The notes below the pieces were generated by a model. The model worked only from the letters and a program-made list of their open reading frames with translations, was not told the origin of the DNA and searched no databases. The position numbers were made by a program, and so were the translations under genes. Source: Lasiosphaeris hirsuta (taxonomy: Eukaryota; Ascomycota; Sordariomycetes; Sordariales; Lasiosphaeriaceae). From it: a stretch of 64,000 nucleotides of DNA. Below are positions 1-10,750 of this stretch, piece by piece (the stretch's first letter is position 1; every line of letters begins with the position of its first letter). The stretch spans positions 2,914,001 to 2,978,000 of the forward strand of contig JAUKUA010000002.1 in the NCBI GenBank assembly GCA_030549175.1, given 5' to 3'.

Positions 1-386
1 GTACCACCCCCGGGATGACCAGGCGCCCTCAAAAACCTCGGCGTAACATCCGACCAGTACTTGGACCTCGCGCTCGTGTTGGGCTTCGGTCCCGGGATGG
101 GCAGCACATCCAACTCGCGATACAACATCTCTCTCTCGTGCTCCGCCGAGCGGTAAGGCACATGTCGCGTGTAGTCATTGTCGGGGTGGCCTGGGTGTGT
201 GCGGGCGGGATTGTGCGGCTTGTACTCCCAGAGGGGACGGGGGTATGGCAGTTTCTGGAAGAGGCTGGGTTTGCCTACTGGATGCGGCGGTGGAGTGTCC
301 AAGCTCTGCTGGTGGCTTTGTGTTTGTGATGATTCGGCGGGGGCAAGGGGGGGGAGGGTAAAATCTGTGGTTGAGAACTGCTGGAT
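1..386 (-). CDS. unidentified protein, internal exon running off the left edge
   Basis: One minus-strand frame stays open from the left edge up to a TAA at 453-455. It reads as real protein, with blocks such as KLPYPRPLWEYKPHNP, HVPYRSAEHEREMLYREL and SKYWSDVTPRFL. There is no ATG in this frame before the first Met near position 140, so the exon is probably entered by splicing. Plausible acceptors (CAG) lie just above 386 and 364, and the upstream exon was not located. The 3' part lies outside the window. I do not recognise the family. The upper end given is the farther of the two acceptor candidates. Confidence 0.45.
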   Translation of the reverse strand, partial: MQQFSTTDFTLPPLAPAESSQTQSHQQSLDTPPPHPVGKPSLFQKLPYPRPLWEYKPHNPARTHPGHPDNDYTRHVPYRSAEHEREMLYRELDVLPIPGPKPNTSARSKYWSDVTPRFLRAPGHPGGG

Positions 387-455
387 CTGGGGCCAGCCAT
401 GGTTGCGTGGCGATCCCACAGATGGTTGATGCTTTTGCCATTGGCCTTGGTTTTA

Positions 456-1533
456 TTATCACGGCTCATGATTAAACCATTTTGGGGCAGTGCTTTTGGT
501 GATGCTGAGGGACTTGGGCTACAGAGCGCGAGGCGTGAATGGCACTCTCTCTATATATAAGAAGCTCTGTGCCAAACCAATATGGCTTCCGAGACTGGAA
601 CTTAGTCGAAGGAACAATGCCCTTGTATCATGGATAGCTTTGGGTTGGCTTTACCAATGTGGCGGCCTCATGGTCGAGGATTGAGACCTGAGAAAAGGCC
701 GATATATGTTTCGGTATAGCAAGTATTCTCGACCTTTGTAGTTACGAACAAAGTGAGCCGAATCTTTCCCTGGAGACGGAAGATGGGAGATGCCGCGCAG
801 GCCACGCGCAATCACCACTCGGGCCAACAAAAATCATCAACCCCAATATGGCCTAGATGTTCCCTCAAAACGGGCCGGGAATCTAAGCCACCACTAACAT
901 TGACTCCTGGCTAGGGCTGACTCATTGGGTGGCATGTACGCCGTGATATTCGGTGTTGGATGTTGGGTGGGACGGTGTTGCAGCATGCATCCCCCTTTTC
1001 GCATTTCGTCGGCATTTGACATAAGACAGGTCATGTCAAATGATTGAAACACAGATGAACGGCTGCGCAACATGATTCTTTCATAGCATCGCTCGGCAAA
1101 AGCGCCCGACAGCTCAATATTCAAGCTGTAATATAATTGAACACACCGCTCACGCCATCCCGTCTGCCACATCCACGGGCCTAGCCCGATGAACCTCAAC
1201 ACCAAACCCCAGCCCCAGTCCCAGGTTTCATCACCTGCCTCCCTCCTTGTATCCCCCACATATGATAATGGCTGACAATAAACAGAAACAAAGAAAAAAG
1301 AAGAATGCCGCACGAGCAGTGCCCGTGGGCAAGAACAACTAACATTATTTTGACTGAGGATGAAGAATGGGTATGGTTTCATGTTCCGACGCCGTGAAAA
1401 TGCATACAAACATAGGAGTCGGGTAGCGCCAACGCCAGAAAATAAATAGACGGCTGATGCATTACGACTTGGGCTGCTTTTGGTCGGGTGGGGGTTTGGC
1501 AGAGGATGATCCAGAAGCCCCGTGGCCGTTATC
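456..1533. other. intergenic, no gene seen
   Basis: This stretch holds the probable 5' side of the left-edge gene and the 3' flank of STU2. The longest open frame (894-1568, minus) has no recognisable domain and no coding-like codon pattern. No tRNA or ordered repeat was found. Confidence 0.5.
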
Positions 1534-4352
1534 CTACGGCCGGCTAATGCCCTGCTTGGCCTGTACACTTGTTAGCAGCGGCCCACTCTCAAACACTCAT
1601 CCTGAAGCGGTGCACGGCTTACCTTCATCTGCTCAATCCTCGCCTTCAGCTGACTCGTCACTTCGGCAGCCCTCTTCCAGCTTTCCATGCCAGCTCCACC
1701 CGAGCCCCCGCTCGATTGCTGGTCGCCCAACCTACTTCCAGCACGACTGTCAGTCCTGCTGCCGGACCTATCGGTGTAGGTAGGGTAGCCGGTGCTGCGG
1801 GCGGGGGCGTCGCTGTTTTGGGATTCTCTATCCTCCCCACCCATATCCCGCCTGAACCCTCTCGCCGGGCTTCCACGTCCGCTGCTCGCTGTGCTACCGG
1901 CGTATCTAACCTCGGGGCTAGTAAGCTTGTTGCGTGGGTATGGCGCGCTCTCGCCGTTTTCCTTCTCCTCGCTTAGGGTGCTTGTAAAGCTCATGCGGTT
2001 TCGATTCGAGCTTGTCGGAAACGCCCCGTCACGATAAATGCCGGCATCATCGTGTGTCGGGCTCATCATGCCGAGGCTAGGAGAGCTGGGACTCCCAGGG
2101 CCACCACCCGAACCAAATGCCTCGGCCTTATTCAAGGCACGCTTGAGCCGGTCGAGCTCGCGTCGCAGCCGATCATTTGTTTGTTCGGAAGCCTCAAAAT
2201 CACTGCGGGCCCTGACCAGCTGTGTCTCCTTAGCTTTAATGGAAAGGACATCCCTGGTGTGGTCCTCGATGAGGCCGGCATTCTGGTTTTTCAGCTCCTG
2301 GATTTCGGAAATGAGCTTGGAGCGGTCGTGCCGTGCGTCTTCCACCTGCTTCAGTAGGCGGTCATTGGCGTCGCGAAGTTCCTCAAGTTCAGCACGCTCC
2401 ATGGGTCCAAGACTTGAGACGGGGGTTGGCGATGGGGGTGCCACAGGCTGGGATGATGAAGAGGGCTTGGCCAAGGAACGACCTGCAAGCCCGCCTCTCC
2501 CGAGCCCCATACGTGCAGTCGGCTTAGGGGGTGGTGACACCGGCTCATCATCGTCAAAGGTAGGAGATGGGGCTTGGCGACGCGGCGACGAGATGCCGCT
2601 GGGGGCGGCAAGAGTCCGCTTCTGAGGAGCCTTGAGACCTCCGAGGCCTGTGGGTTTGGGCATTCCAAGGGGCTTGACTTCTGGGGCTGCGCGCGGTTGC
2701 TGCGCGTACTGTGAGGGAGGGGGCGGGGCTGGTGCGGGCTTCTTGGTGCCTGTCCCTTTCTTGACGACCTTCCTAGGAGCCCCGGCTGGTGGTGCCCGTA
2801 CCACTGGTGCTGGAGGCGGCTTCGGCTTTTCCTTCGCCTTGACCTCAGCTACCTCGAAGAATTCCTTTATCTTGGTCTTTCGGATTTCATCCAGGCCTTC
2901 CAGGTGGGGGCCCATTCCACGCTCGCCGATAATCTTCATAACGGTCCCCAAAATTTCCGCACCGCCAGAGCGCAACACCTCGCTGCCTTCGGATAGAAGC
3001 TTCTTCGCCGACTCGACTATTGTGGCGATCTCTGGCTTGGCAGGCACGTCCCTTGTTGTTCGTAGACATCTGATGAGGAACTTCATGCTGCCCTCCTTGA
3101 CCTGTGGGTTCTTGTGGGCGAGAGCCGCCGTGATATCCTCGAGGCATTCCGTGAGGTTAGTTGTTGTGAAGACGGCATCAAGGGCGGCAGCGAGGGCGTC
3201 GGCAACCGACTGCTTCTTCTCCTTTAACCTCTCCATGATGGGTTGCATAACAATAGATCGATATCTGGCAAAGCCCTTCCGCATGCCCTTGGCGAGGAGC
3301 TCAATACATTGGGCTGCCTGGGTGACAACTGCTATGTTGGCATCCTTCATGCACTTGGCAAGACTGCGGCTGACCTCGCCGAAGTCAGCATCCTTGATCC
3401 TCGGCACGTTGACGATGGCGTACAGCCCCTCGAGTGCCTCCTTCCTTTCTTTCCATTTGGATGAGGCGAGGTTGTCGTAAAAGTTGCCGGCGAGTTTGCC
3501 GAGGACATCCTGCGGCTCCGCTAGGTCGAAGGCGTCAATCTCTGCCGGCTCTTCAAAATCATCATCTTCGTACGTCTCAGCAGCGCCGGCGCCGCCGCCC
3601 TGCGGAGATCGCTCCTTCGCTGCTTGCTGGGATCTTAGCAACCGCTCCTGTTTGGGATTGCCTTCCGTCTTAATCTTCTCAAACTGCGCCTCGAGGTCGG
3701 TTTGTTGTGTGGGCTTGAGGTCGCCCCAAAACATGGGCTTCATAGCTTCGCGAAGCCATCTGTAAAATTCGACAGCAAGGTTGGTCGCCTCTGCTCTGAC
3801 GTTCTTGTCGGCGTGGCCGAATGCCTTTGGGAGAACCTTGAGCACTGGCTTGGGATCAGCTGTTTTGCAGCCATAGTTGTGGAAAATTTGGGTCAGGGCC
3901 GCGAGCGATGCCGCGACAACTTTGGGTTGCTTATTAGACAGCACGGGCAGTACGTCCTCGATGACTGGGCCGGGGACGTCCGTCTCGATGTACAGGAGCA
4001 GGGCTTCGAGGGCCGACGCCTTTGTTGCTGCTCGGGTTGACGAAAGGCCCTTCTCAACAATGGAGGTAATTGTATGCTGCCTCGAGCGCACCGCTCCTTC
4101 TCGCCCACCAAACTTGAGGAACGCGCAGAGAGCGTTGAGTCCTTCTTGTTGTGCCGCGACGTTGGAGTCGGCAACGGCACCCTTCCACAAGCCCGAGTCC
4201 TGGACAAATGGCCGGAAAGCAGGGTCATATTCGTCTCCAGTGGCCTCGAATTGCTTCGCGGCTTCCTCGTACGCTGCCTTGCGCACCTTCCAGACCTTGT
4301 GTATCCAACGGTCTGTCAGCGGCAGGGAGCTGAAATCTTCCTCCTCGGCCAT
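1534..4352 (-). CDS. STU2: XMAP215/Dis1-family microtubule polymerase (Stu2/Alp14 homologue)
   Basis: Microtubule plus-end polymerase that binds tubulin dimers through TOG domains and acts at spindle poles, kinetochores and cytoplasmic plus ends. The start chosen is the ATG at 4352 (MAEEEDFSSLPLTDRW), the conserved fungal start; the frame stays open 63 codons upstream but that part is Pro/Thr-rich. TOG1 covers about residues 1-230 (HKVWKVRKAAYEEA) and TOG2 about 285-510 (SSKWKERKEALEGL). A basic Pro/Ala/Ser linker follows, then a heptad coiled coil at about 650-745, then a Ser/Arg/Gly-rich tail. One intron (1561-1622, 62 nt, donor GTAAGC, branch GCTAAC) precedes a last exon encoding AKQGISRP-stop. 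Without this splice the frame runs to a stop at 1572. Predicted length is 918 aa. Two TOG domains plus a coiled coil is the known fungal layout. It is divergent from PAC1, another plus-end regulator. Confidence 0.93.
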
Positions 4353-6024
4353 CTTTACGGGCTTGATCGTCCGAGTCGACGAGGTTCTTGGTGATGCAGC
4401 GTCGGCGGGAAGCTGAGGTCGCGGTGGCGGTGTCGGCGAGGTGGGGTCGGCGGTGTTCTTGGCCGCTTCTCCGCTATGGCCTAGACTCACAACGCGTTTG
4501 ATCAGTTTCTGCAAGGACGAGGGCCTCCGGCGGTCTTCCATTTGGACGACGAGGGGCGTGACGACGGAGGGGCCAAGGCGTGGTGCTGGGTGTCAGAGGG
4601 GAGGGCCAAGACGGTCTCGACTTCACCGTCATTGATGATCGACTGGGAGTGAGGGACATACACTTTAGGTCAGTCAAGCAGACAGCAGCGAATTGTCCTT
4701 CACTGGCTTAGAGTACAGAAATACGGCGACGGGGCGCAGGTGTAGCGCGTGAACGGAACTTAATCGACAGCGAGAACGTTTTGGCGTGGTCGTTGCTTTT
4801 GCGGATCGTTGTTTTGCGAATGGCAATGGATGCAAGGGTGGGAAAAAAAGGTCGAGGCGCCGACTGTTGTTCCTGGTGCTCGCTGCTGCCGTCTGCGATG
4901 GGCTCTGGTTGGCGGGACAGAGCAGGGGGGGGAGGGCGTGTCTAGGGCGGCCCTTGGCCTGAAGGAATGCCTAGCGATACCTACCTACCCTGAGCACTCG
5001 ATGTCACTATTCAATCAAGTTCTATCCGTCAATGTTTATCAGTCAACTTTCGGATGCACGAGTTTCAGAAGCGCCAATATTGAGATGTATCCAGCTCACC
5101 GCGTTGCTGCTCTCGCAAACCAGTCGCGGCAGCATTGTTTACTATTTTTATGCGATGATGCACCTAAACACCCTTCCGTTTTTTTGGTCTCCAGAAATGC
5201 AGGGCTCCTCGACCTGCTTTCTTGGCCTTCCCATGTTGACATGGCTGCCCAATCGCGCCCTGTGCGGGTCATTGCTGGAGAAACCCAGCATGGCTGCGTG
5301 TGATGTCACCTGCCCGCGTGCTGAAAAACTGGCAGATGCGATCTGACAGCTGCCAGAAATCGGCGGGGCCTTGGCATGCTAAGGCCGGCGCGATTGGCGG
5401 GTGGCAACGCAGCGGCAGCGGGAGTCGCTACATCCATGGCCTGTGGGAAAAGTCAACGAGTTTCATGTGTTGTTCCCTCTGCCCCGCCATGTCCATGCTC
5501 CCTGCTGCTGCGTTCTTCTGCGTAGAAATCCATCTCGATTACGACAAGAGGAGCCCTTGCTTCCCCAGACCATACACGCCGTGCTGAATCCACAAGCCTG
5601 CTGCTGTCGAAATATTCAACCATTCGAGGTCCACTTTTCCGGCGGAACTCTGCATCGCTGGCTGGATTTGGGATCTGAGCAACCGAGACATTGGGAACGT
5701 CGACTTCAACAAACTGCCAAAGAGCAAAGAGGTTGGCTCTGGCAGCACCGCAACAGCGCCAGCACAAGAGCACCACTTCTGACCGCCGCAATTTGGTCCC
5801 GGCCATGGATTTTAAGATTCTCCTCCAAGCGAGATCTCCCTAGTTTCCCGGGCCACGAAACATACATCCATCCTCCAGCGACCGTCCCCGATCCCGCTCC
5901 ATTTCCAAATCGCGATCCCTACGATCCTCCCAGTGATCTCCCCGCGACCCATCCGCAACAGAAGCTGGCCGTTGCCACGCCGTCACGCCGTCACGCCGCG
6001 CCCTCCGAGTCCGAACCCGTCGCC
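4353..6024. promoter_or_regulatory. shared intergenic region between STU2 and PAC1
   Basis: About 1.67 kb separates the two divergent start codons. It must hold both 5' UTRs and promoters. No coding-like frame, tRNA or clear TATA element was identified. The 200 bases before PAC1 are CT/CCG-rich, as is common for fungal promoters and leaders. Confidence 0.5.
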
Positions 6025-7557
6025 ATGTCCCAAATTTTGACAAGCCGGCAAGCTGAAGAGCTGTAGGTCTCGGCCATGGTCCTCCTCCGCATCGAGGCAC
6101 CCAATCCCACCGATTCCCGGGCGATGGATGCTGACCGCTTGCCATCTCAGACACCGAGCTATTATTGCGTATTTAACAGCGACGAAACTTCCGAGCAGTG
6201 CTGCTGCGTTGCGAGCCGAACTAAATCTCGGCGAAGATGTTTTTGACCCGGCCACGGCGAAAAAATACGAGGGCCTGTTGGAGAAGAAGTGGACGAGTGT
6301 CGTCCGGTTACAAAAGAAGGTTTGGGTTGCCAATGCCGCCGAGCAAACTAAGCACCGCGACTGACCTGCGCATTCATGCAGATAATGGACCTCGAGTCCC
6401 GTAACAGTGTCCTGCAATCGGAACTCGATACCGCTACGCCAACATCCCGACAGAATAAGGACCCTGTTTCGTGGCTCCCCAAATCGCCAGCACGGCATAC
6501 ACTCCAATCACACCGGAATCCGATAACATGCGTCGCATTTCACCCCATATTCTCGTCTCTCGCGTCAGGGTCCGAGGACCAGACAATTAAGATTTGGGAT
6601 TGGGAGCTGGGCGAGCTAGAAAGAACCATCAAAGGCCATACCAAAGCCGTGTTGGATGTTGACTACGGAGGCCCGCGCGGTAACACACTGCTTGCCTCCT
6701 GCAGTTCAGACTTGACCATTAAGCTGTGGGACCCCGCCGATGACTACAAGAACATACGAACCCTTCCTGGGCACGACCACAGCGTCAGTGCCGTGCGATT
6801 CATTCCCTCTGGTGTGGCGGGCGGGTCGGGCAACCTTTTAGTGAGCGCGAGTCGGGACAAGACGCTAAGGATATGGGATGTTAGCACTGGGTACTGTGTC
6901 AAAACACTGCGAGGGCACGCCGAATGGGTGCGCGACGTCTGCCCATCCGTCGACGGCAAATACATTTTGTCAACGAGCGACGACTACACGGGACGGTTGT
7001 GGGATGTGTCGATACCAAACCCCGAACCCAAGGTGACCCTCATCGGTCACGAGCACGTCGTACTATGTTGTACCATTGCGCCGGCCACTGCGTACGCTCA
7101 TCTTGCCACGATGGCGGGTATAAAAAAGCCCCCTGTCACCAGCTCGGTCGAGTTCATGGCGACGGGATCGAGAGATAAGTCAATCCGTTTATGGGACGCG
7201 CGGGGGACATGCATCAAGACGCTGGTTGGACACGACAACTGGGTACGGGGGTTGGTGTTCCATCCGGGCGGGAAATACCTACTCTCGGTGGCCGACGACT
7301 ACACCCTCCGGTGCTGGGACCTTATGCAAGAGGGGAGGTGTGTCAAAACGATCAGCGACGCACACGGACACTTTGTGCAATGCATCAGATGGGCTCCGTC
7401 GGTGATCAAAGATGTGCCCGTAGCCAACGGCGACGGGCAAAACGGCGAGACGAACGGGACGCCAAAGAAGAACGGAAGTGTTGGGGGTGAGGCACAGATT
7501 CGATGCGTCATCGCAACGGGAAGTGTAGACTTGAACGTGAGGATCTTTGCGAATTAA
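6025..7557 (+). CDS. PAC1: LIS1/nuclear distribution protein nudF (PAC1), dynein regulator
   Basis: LIS1 homologue that binds the dynein motor domain at microtubule plus ends and is needed for nuclear migration in hyphae. Three exons: 6025-6062, 6151-6319 and 6382-7557. The introns are 88 nt (donor GTAGGT) and 62 nt (donor GTTTGG). Predicted length is 460 aa, usual for the family. The LisH motif is at about residues 9-41 ([20 protein letters not shown]), followed by a short coiled coil at about 62-85 and seven WD40 blades from about 105 to the end, with repeated WD signatures such as [42 protein letters not shown] and YTLRCWDL. The last blade carries an Asn/Gly-rich insert before [16 protein letters not shown]. 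The first intron sits inside LisH, and the splice restores the conserved ELHRAII. The start codon begins [13 protein letters not shown]. Confidence 0.96.
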
Positions 7558-8374
7558 GGGTTTATCCCTGGTCGCTCACTCCCTCCCCTATCCCAGCCCC
7601 TCTCGGAGAGCTATACGGTTCAAAGACACAGACCGCGCAGGATACCCCAAGGTGCCAGACCTGTCGCAATCCCTCTCGGAGCCCAGATTAGCCAAGGGCA
7701 AGTCGGCTAGCCAGCTTGACCACAGAGGGTCCCGCAACTGCGTCTCGTCATTGGAGGTTTGCATCAAAACTCGGGTCTGCTTTGGCTAGTACCCGGCGGG
7801 GATATCTGCTCTGGGCGTAACGGGCCTCTCGGGTGCTCCCGAGGCTCTGCAAGAGATGCTGCTACGGTTGATGACTGATGAGAGATCTCGCAGGGTCTGT
7901 AGATACGACAGAATTAGATAGATACCCCAATATGCAAACGATTTATGACCCGGCTGCGAGTCCGCATGCCCACATGTCACCTCGTCCTCATCATCCGGCC
8001 TGCTTGCAGGTGCAGGCATGCGGCTCCTTCGCATTCGACCCGCTACATGCAGTCTTACAGGAGCACTACAGCTTTAGCCCCCTCGGGAGCAATCATCCTC
8101 GAGCCCATGGTACAGTGCCCGTCTTCGACAACTAGATGCGAATGAAGCCCTCGCGTGTCAGTTCAACAAGATAGGTATCAATCACTACGGCGAAATTACT
8201 CCCCACCTCATTTGCCAGTCATGATCTTGGTTGGAACATTACCAACACGGGGTTAAAAGCACTCAGGCGATTGCGATTGCCAAGACGATTTCGGACATTC
8301 TTCGCGATGCTACCCAAACTCCAACCACGACCAACTATTTCTCCAACCTGATGCAGCCAGCGTTGAGGTTCGTC
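7558..8374. other. intergenic, convergent 3' flanks
   Basis: This lies between the 3' ends of PAC1 and the minus-strand secreted-protein gene. It presumably carries both terminators. I see no coding-like block, tRNA or repeat. Confidence 0.5.
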
Positions 8375-9058
8375 TCATCTGCTACCAGCCACAGCCACAG
8401 CCACAGGCACAGGCCCAGCTTCTGCGTCATTGCCGCCCTTGACCGGCGCCCAGAGCCACAGAACCTGCATATGGCCAGGGATGATGTCTTGCTCTGAGCT
8501 ACCCCAGAAATATTGCCAGATCGGGGCTGCGTCGTTCTCTCGCGCCGGAAACTTTTTGATGTCATAGTAGCAGAACAGGTTCCCGTTGCAGAGGAACGGG
8601 TAGTTGAACCCATCCTAGACCCGCCGCCCCTTATCAGCAACCCACGCAGGAAAACAAACAGAGCACGGGACCAAACTCACAACAGTGTAATAGCCCTCGT
8701 CCGAGTCCGACGGCGGGGGATTGTCCTCGCGGCACGAGAAGGCATACGACTTCTTGCCGTAGGCGCTCTCCGAGTTGGCCGGCATGCGGCTGTCGCGGAA
8801 ACTGCAGCTGCCCGCGCTGGTCGTGAGCGGGTGCGGCATCTTGTCCTGCCGCGTGAAGACGGCGCAGTCGTCGACCGTCACGATGCCGCTCTTGTTCAGG
8901 CACCCGATGCGGTCCGCCGGCGTCGCGTTGAAGAAGGTGCTGCCGCCGAGCACGAGGATCCGTCCCTGCCCGACGAACTGCTGCGTCACCGGCACCGGCT
9001 TGCTCGACGCCGTGAGGAGGAGCGCGCAGAGCGCTGAGAGGAGGGAAGTTCGGGGCAT
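8375..9058 (-). CDS. small secreted Cys-containing protein, function unknown
   Basis: Predicted 205 aa from two exons, 9058-8681 and 8614-8375, with a 66-nt intron (donor GTGAGT, acceptor CTAG). The joint gives EGYYTV-DGFNYPF in frame. A signal peptide is visible at residues 1-19 (SLLSALCALLLTASS). The mature part has six Cys, at about 53, 65, 85, 109, 135 and 141, which could form three disulfides. It also has conserved-looking aromatic blocks, CYYDIKKFPA and IWQYFWGSSEQDIIPGH. The C-terminus is a short Val/Ala repeat caused by a CCACAG-type microsatellite in the DNA. I recognise no named family. It resembles hypothetical extracellular proteins of filamentous ascomycetes, and an effector-like or adhesive role would be guesswork. 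Confidence 0.75.
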
Positions 9059-9501
9059 GGTGGCGGCGGGGCGCTGGCTGTGTGTGGTGCGCGTCTTGCT
9101 GGGAAGTTGTCAGGCCTTCTTGGTGTTGCGACTGAGTTGCGATGGCTTTATAGAAGATGTCGAGCCCCAGGCCCAATGGATTGATGCGCAACGACTCACG
9201 ATAGAGCCTCGACGCACCGAATCCTTCGTACATGTAGGATATATATATACTCCAAAAGGCCCTTTCCCCAACATGTGACACTGGTGGCGTAATGACTGAA
9301 GCCATCATCAACCTGAGATCTGCAATTTTGGTTACCAAAACGGAGCTAGTCCAGGTTCATCCCTTTCGCTGAGTCCGTCTCTTGATTAACCATCAAGTTA
9401 AAGGCGATGCAACTCCAGATCTGCTCTCCTGTTGGCGGCCCTAGAGATTGGATGGCAGGACCAGAATTGGCAGCTATAGTGTTATGGCAACAGGGGGGGG
9501 G
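9059..9501. other. promoter side of the secreted-protein gene
   Basis: Non-coding. It contains a TA-rich stretch near 9238-9250 (ATATATATAT) about 190 bases upstream of the 9058 start, which could act as a TATA element. A run of ten G ends at 9501, next to the first copy of the 10-bp repeat. Confidence 0.35.
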
Positions 9502-10211
9502 CTGTGTCGTCACCTGTTTTGCTCGACATTCAGAACTTTCCAGCCCGCCAGGACCCTAGAACAATTACGCTACCCGGGTCACCGTCACACTGGCTGCTGC
9601 CAACCAAGTTGACCTTCCCCAAGTGCTAGGAGGTCCGTCCGGTTGAAAGGACCGGAAGAAAGCCCCTGTCCTTCGCCACAAATTAAATGCACCCCAGGTT
9701 CTATTGACAGGTGCGCTCCCGAGCGGGGTATGATCATGCGTTCTCAGAAGGGAATTTTGGTATTCCGTCGGTGTCGAGTTGGCTTGTGCGTGTTTCCAGG
9801 GAGCGCTCGGCGATTATCTTGATTTTCAGGGGCGACCGCCTAGCATCTTTACCCAGCATATCGCCCCAGCCGGCCGTAGCCGTAGTAGGTTCAAAGCTTG
9901 GATATCAGGGGTCTATGACTAGTAGATTGTGAATTCGGCAGGTGGGAGTACTTGGGAAAAAGTGCATCATGGCAGGTCATTGCTAACCTCGTCATTTACC
10001 CCTATTCATACGACTTGGGGCAGATCAAACCCGCTTCATTTGAGAGCTAGAACTCGAGCAAAACATGGGGCTCGCTGTAGCATCATTCGTTTATCAAAAT
10101 GCCTTGTCTTCACATTTCAGCTGCTATCGTTCATGTATGAAAATCAGGCAAGCTGTCAATCTCAAAAACTGCTGTGGTTCTCCATCGCCCCTCCAGTGGT
10201 GACATCCATTC

Positions 10212-10242
<31 letters not shown>

Positions 10243-10250
10243 GTGTCGTC
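9502..10250 (+). mobile_element. candidate retroposed insertion with poly(A) tail and target-site duplication
   Basis: The 729-bp segment 9512-10240 ends in 29 uninterrupted A residues (10212-10240) and is flanked by an exact 10-bp direct repeat, CTGTGTCGTC, at 9502-9511 and 10241-10250. A poly(A) tract abutting a short direct repeat is the hallmark of target-primed reverse transcription (LINE, SINE or processed mRNA copy). The body has no recognisable reverse transcriptase or gene and no long ORF. A loose Pol III B-box-like string (GGTTCAAAGCT) occurs near 9889, but no convincing A box. It could be a 5'-truncated LINE, a SINE or a copy of a non-coding transcript. Chance coincidence of a repeat with a poly(A) run remains possible. 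Confidence 0.5.
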
Positions 10251-10750
10251 CCCACTTGATATTCGAAGCTGTTTTCAAGTTTCTTCACAGGGTCCGTTAT
10301 CATGAGCAGCACCGAAATAAATCTCTCCGGTCAACATTAGTTACAGAGTTGCCCTCACCTTCCCCTCTCTCAGCTTTTAGGGTAAGCAAGTCATTAAGGA
10401 GTAGATGGACATATTCAGGATATCATACGCTCCTTGATAAACTTGGAATTTCATTTGACCCAGCTGTCCCCAGAGTCGCAAATAAGACATGGGCGTTACA
10501 TTTTCATATGATGGTATTCATAATTGGAGAATATCAATAAGTTCAAGCATATTAATTAGCCGTGCTGGGTTCAACAAGACAGCCGCATCGCCGGCTTCTA
10601 TGGTCGGGACTTGTGGCTAATACCGCAGTTGGATTCGTTTCTACTGTGTATAATAACTGAGATTCCGAGTCCCAGCGTGCTTTGTTGTCCGGATACACGT
10701 AAAACCTTTCAAATTGAGGACGACTCGAATCTCGTATAACCGCCGCGGCC
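10251..10750. other. promoter side of the CE1 esterase gene
   Basis: AT-richer than its surroundings. It contains no coding-like block, tRNA or repeat. The esterase promoter and 5' UTR should lie in its right part. Confidence 0.4.

Noticed and set aside
894..1568. 224-codon minus-strand frame
   Set aside because: No recognisable domain and random-looking composition. It overlaps the last exon and the intron of STU2, so it lies in its 3' flank.
2632..3480. 282-codon open frame on the plus strand
   Set aside because: Antisense to the TOG2 and linker region of STU2; no motif of its own.
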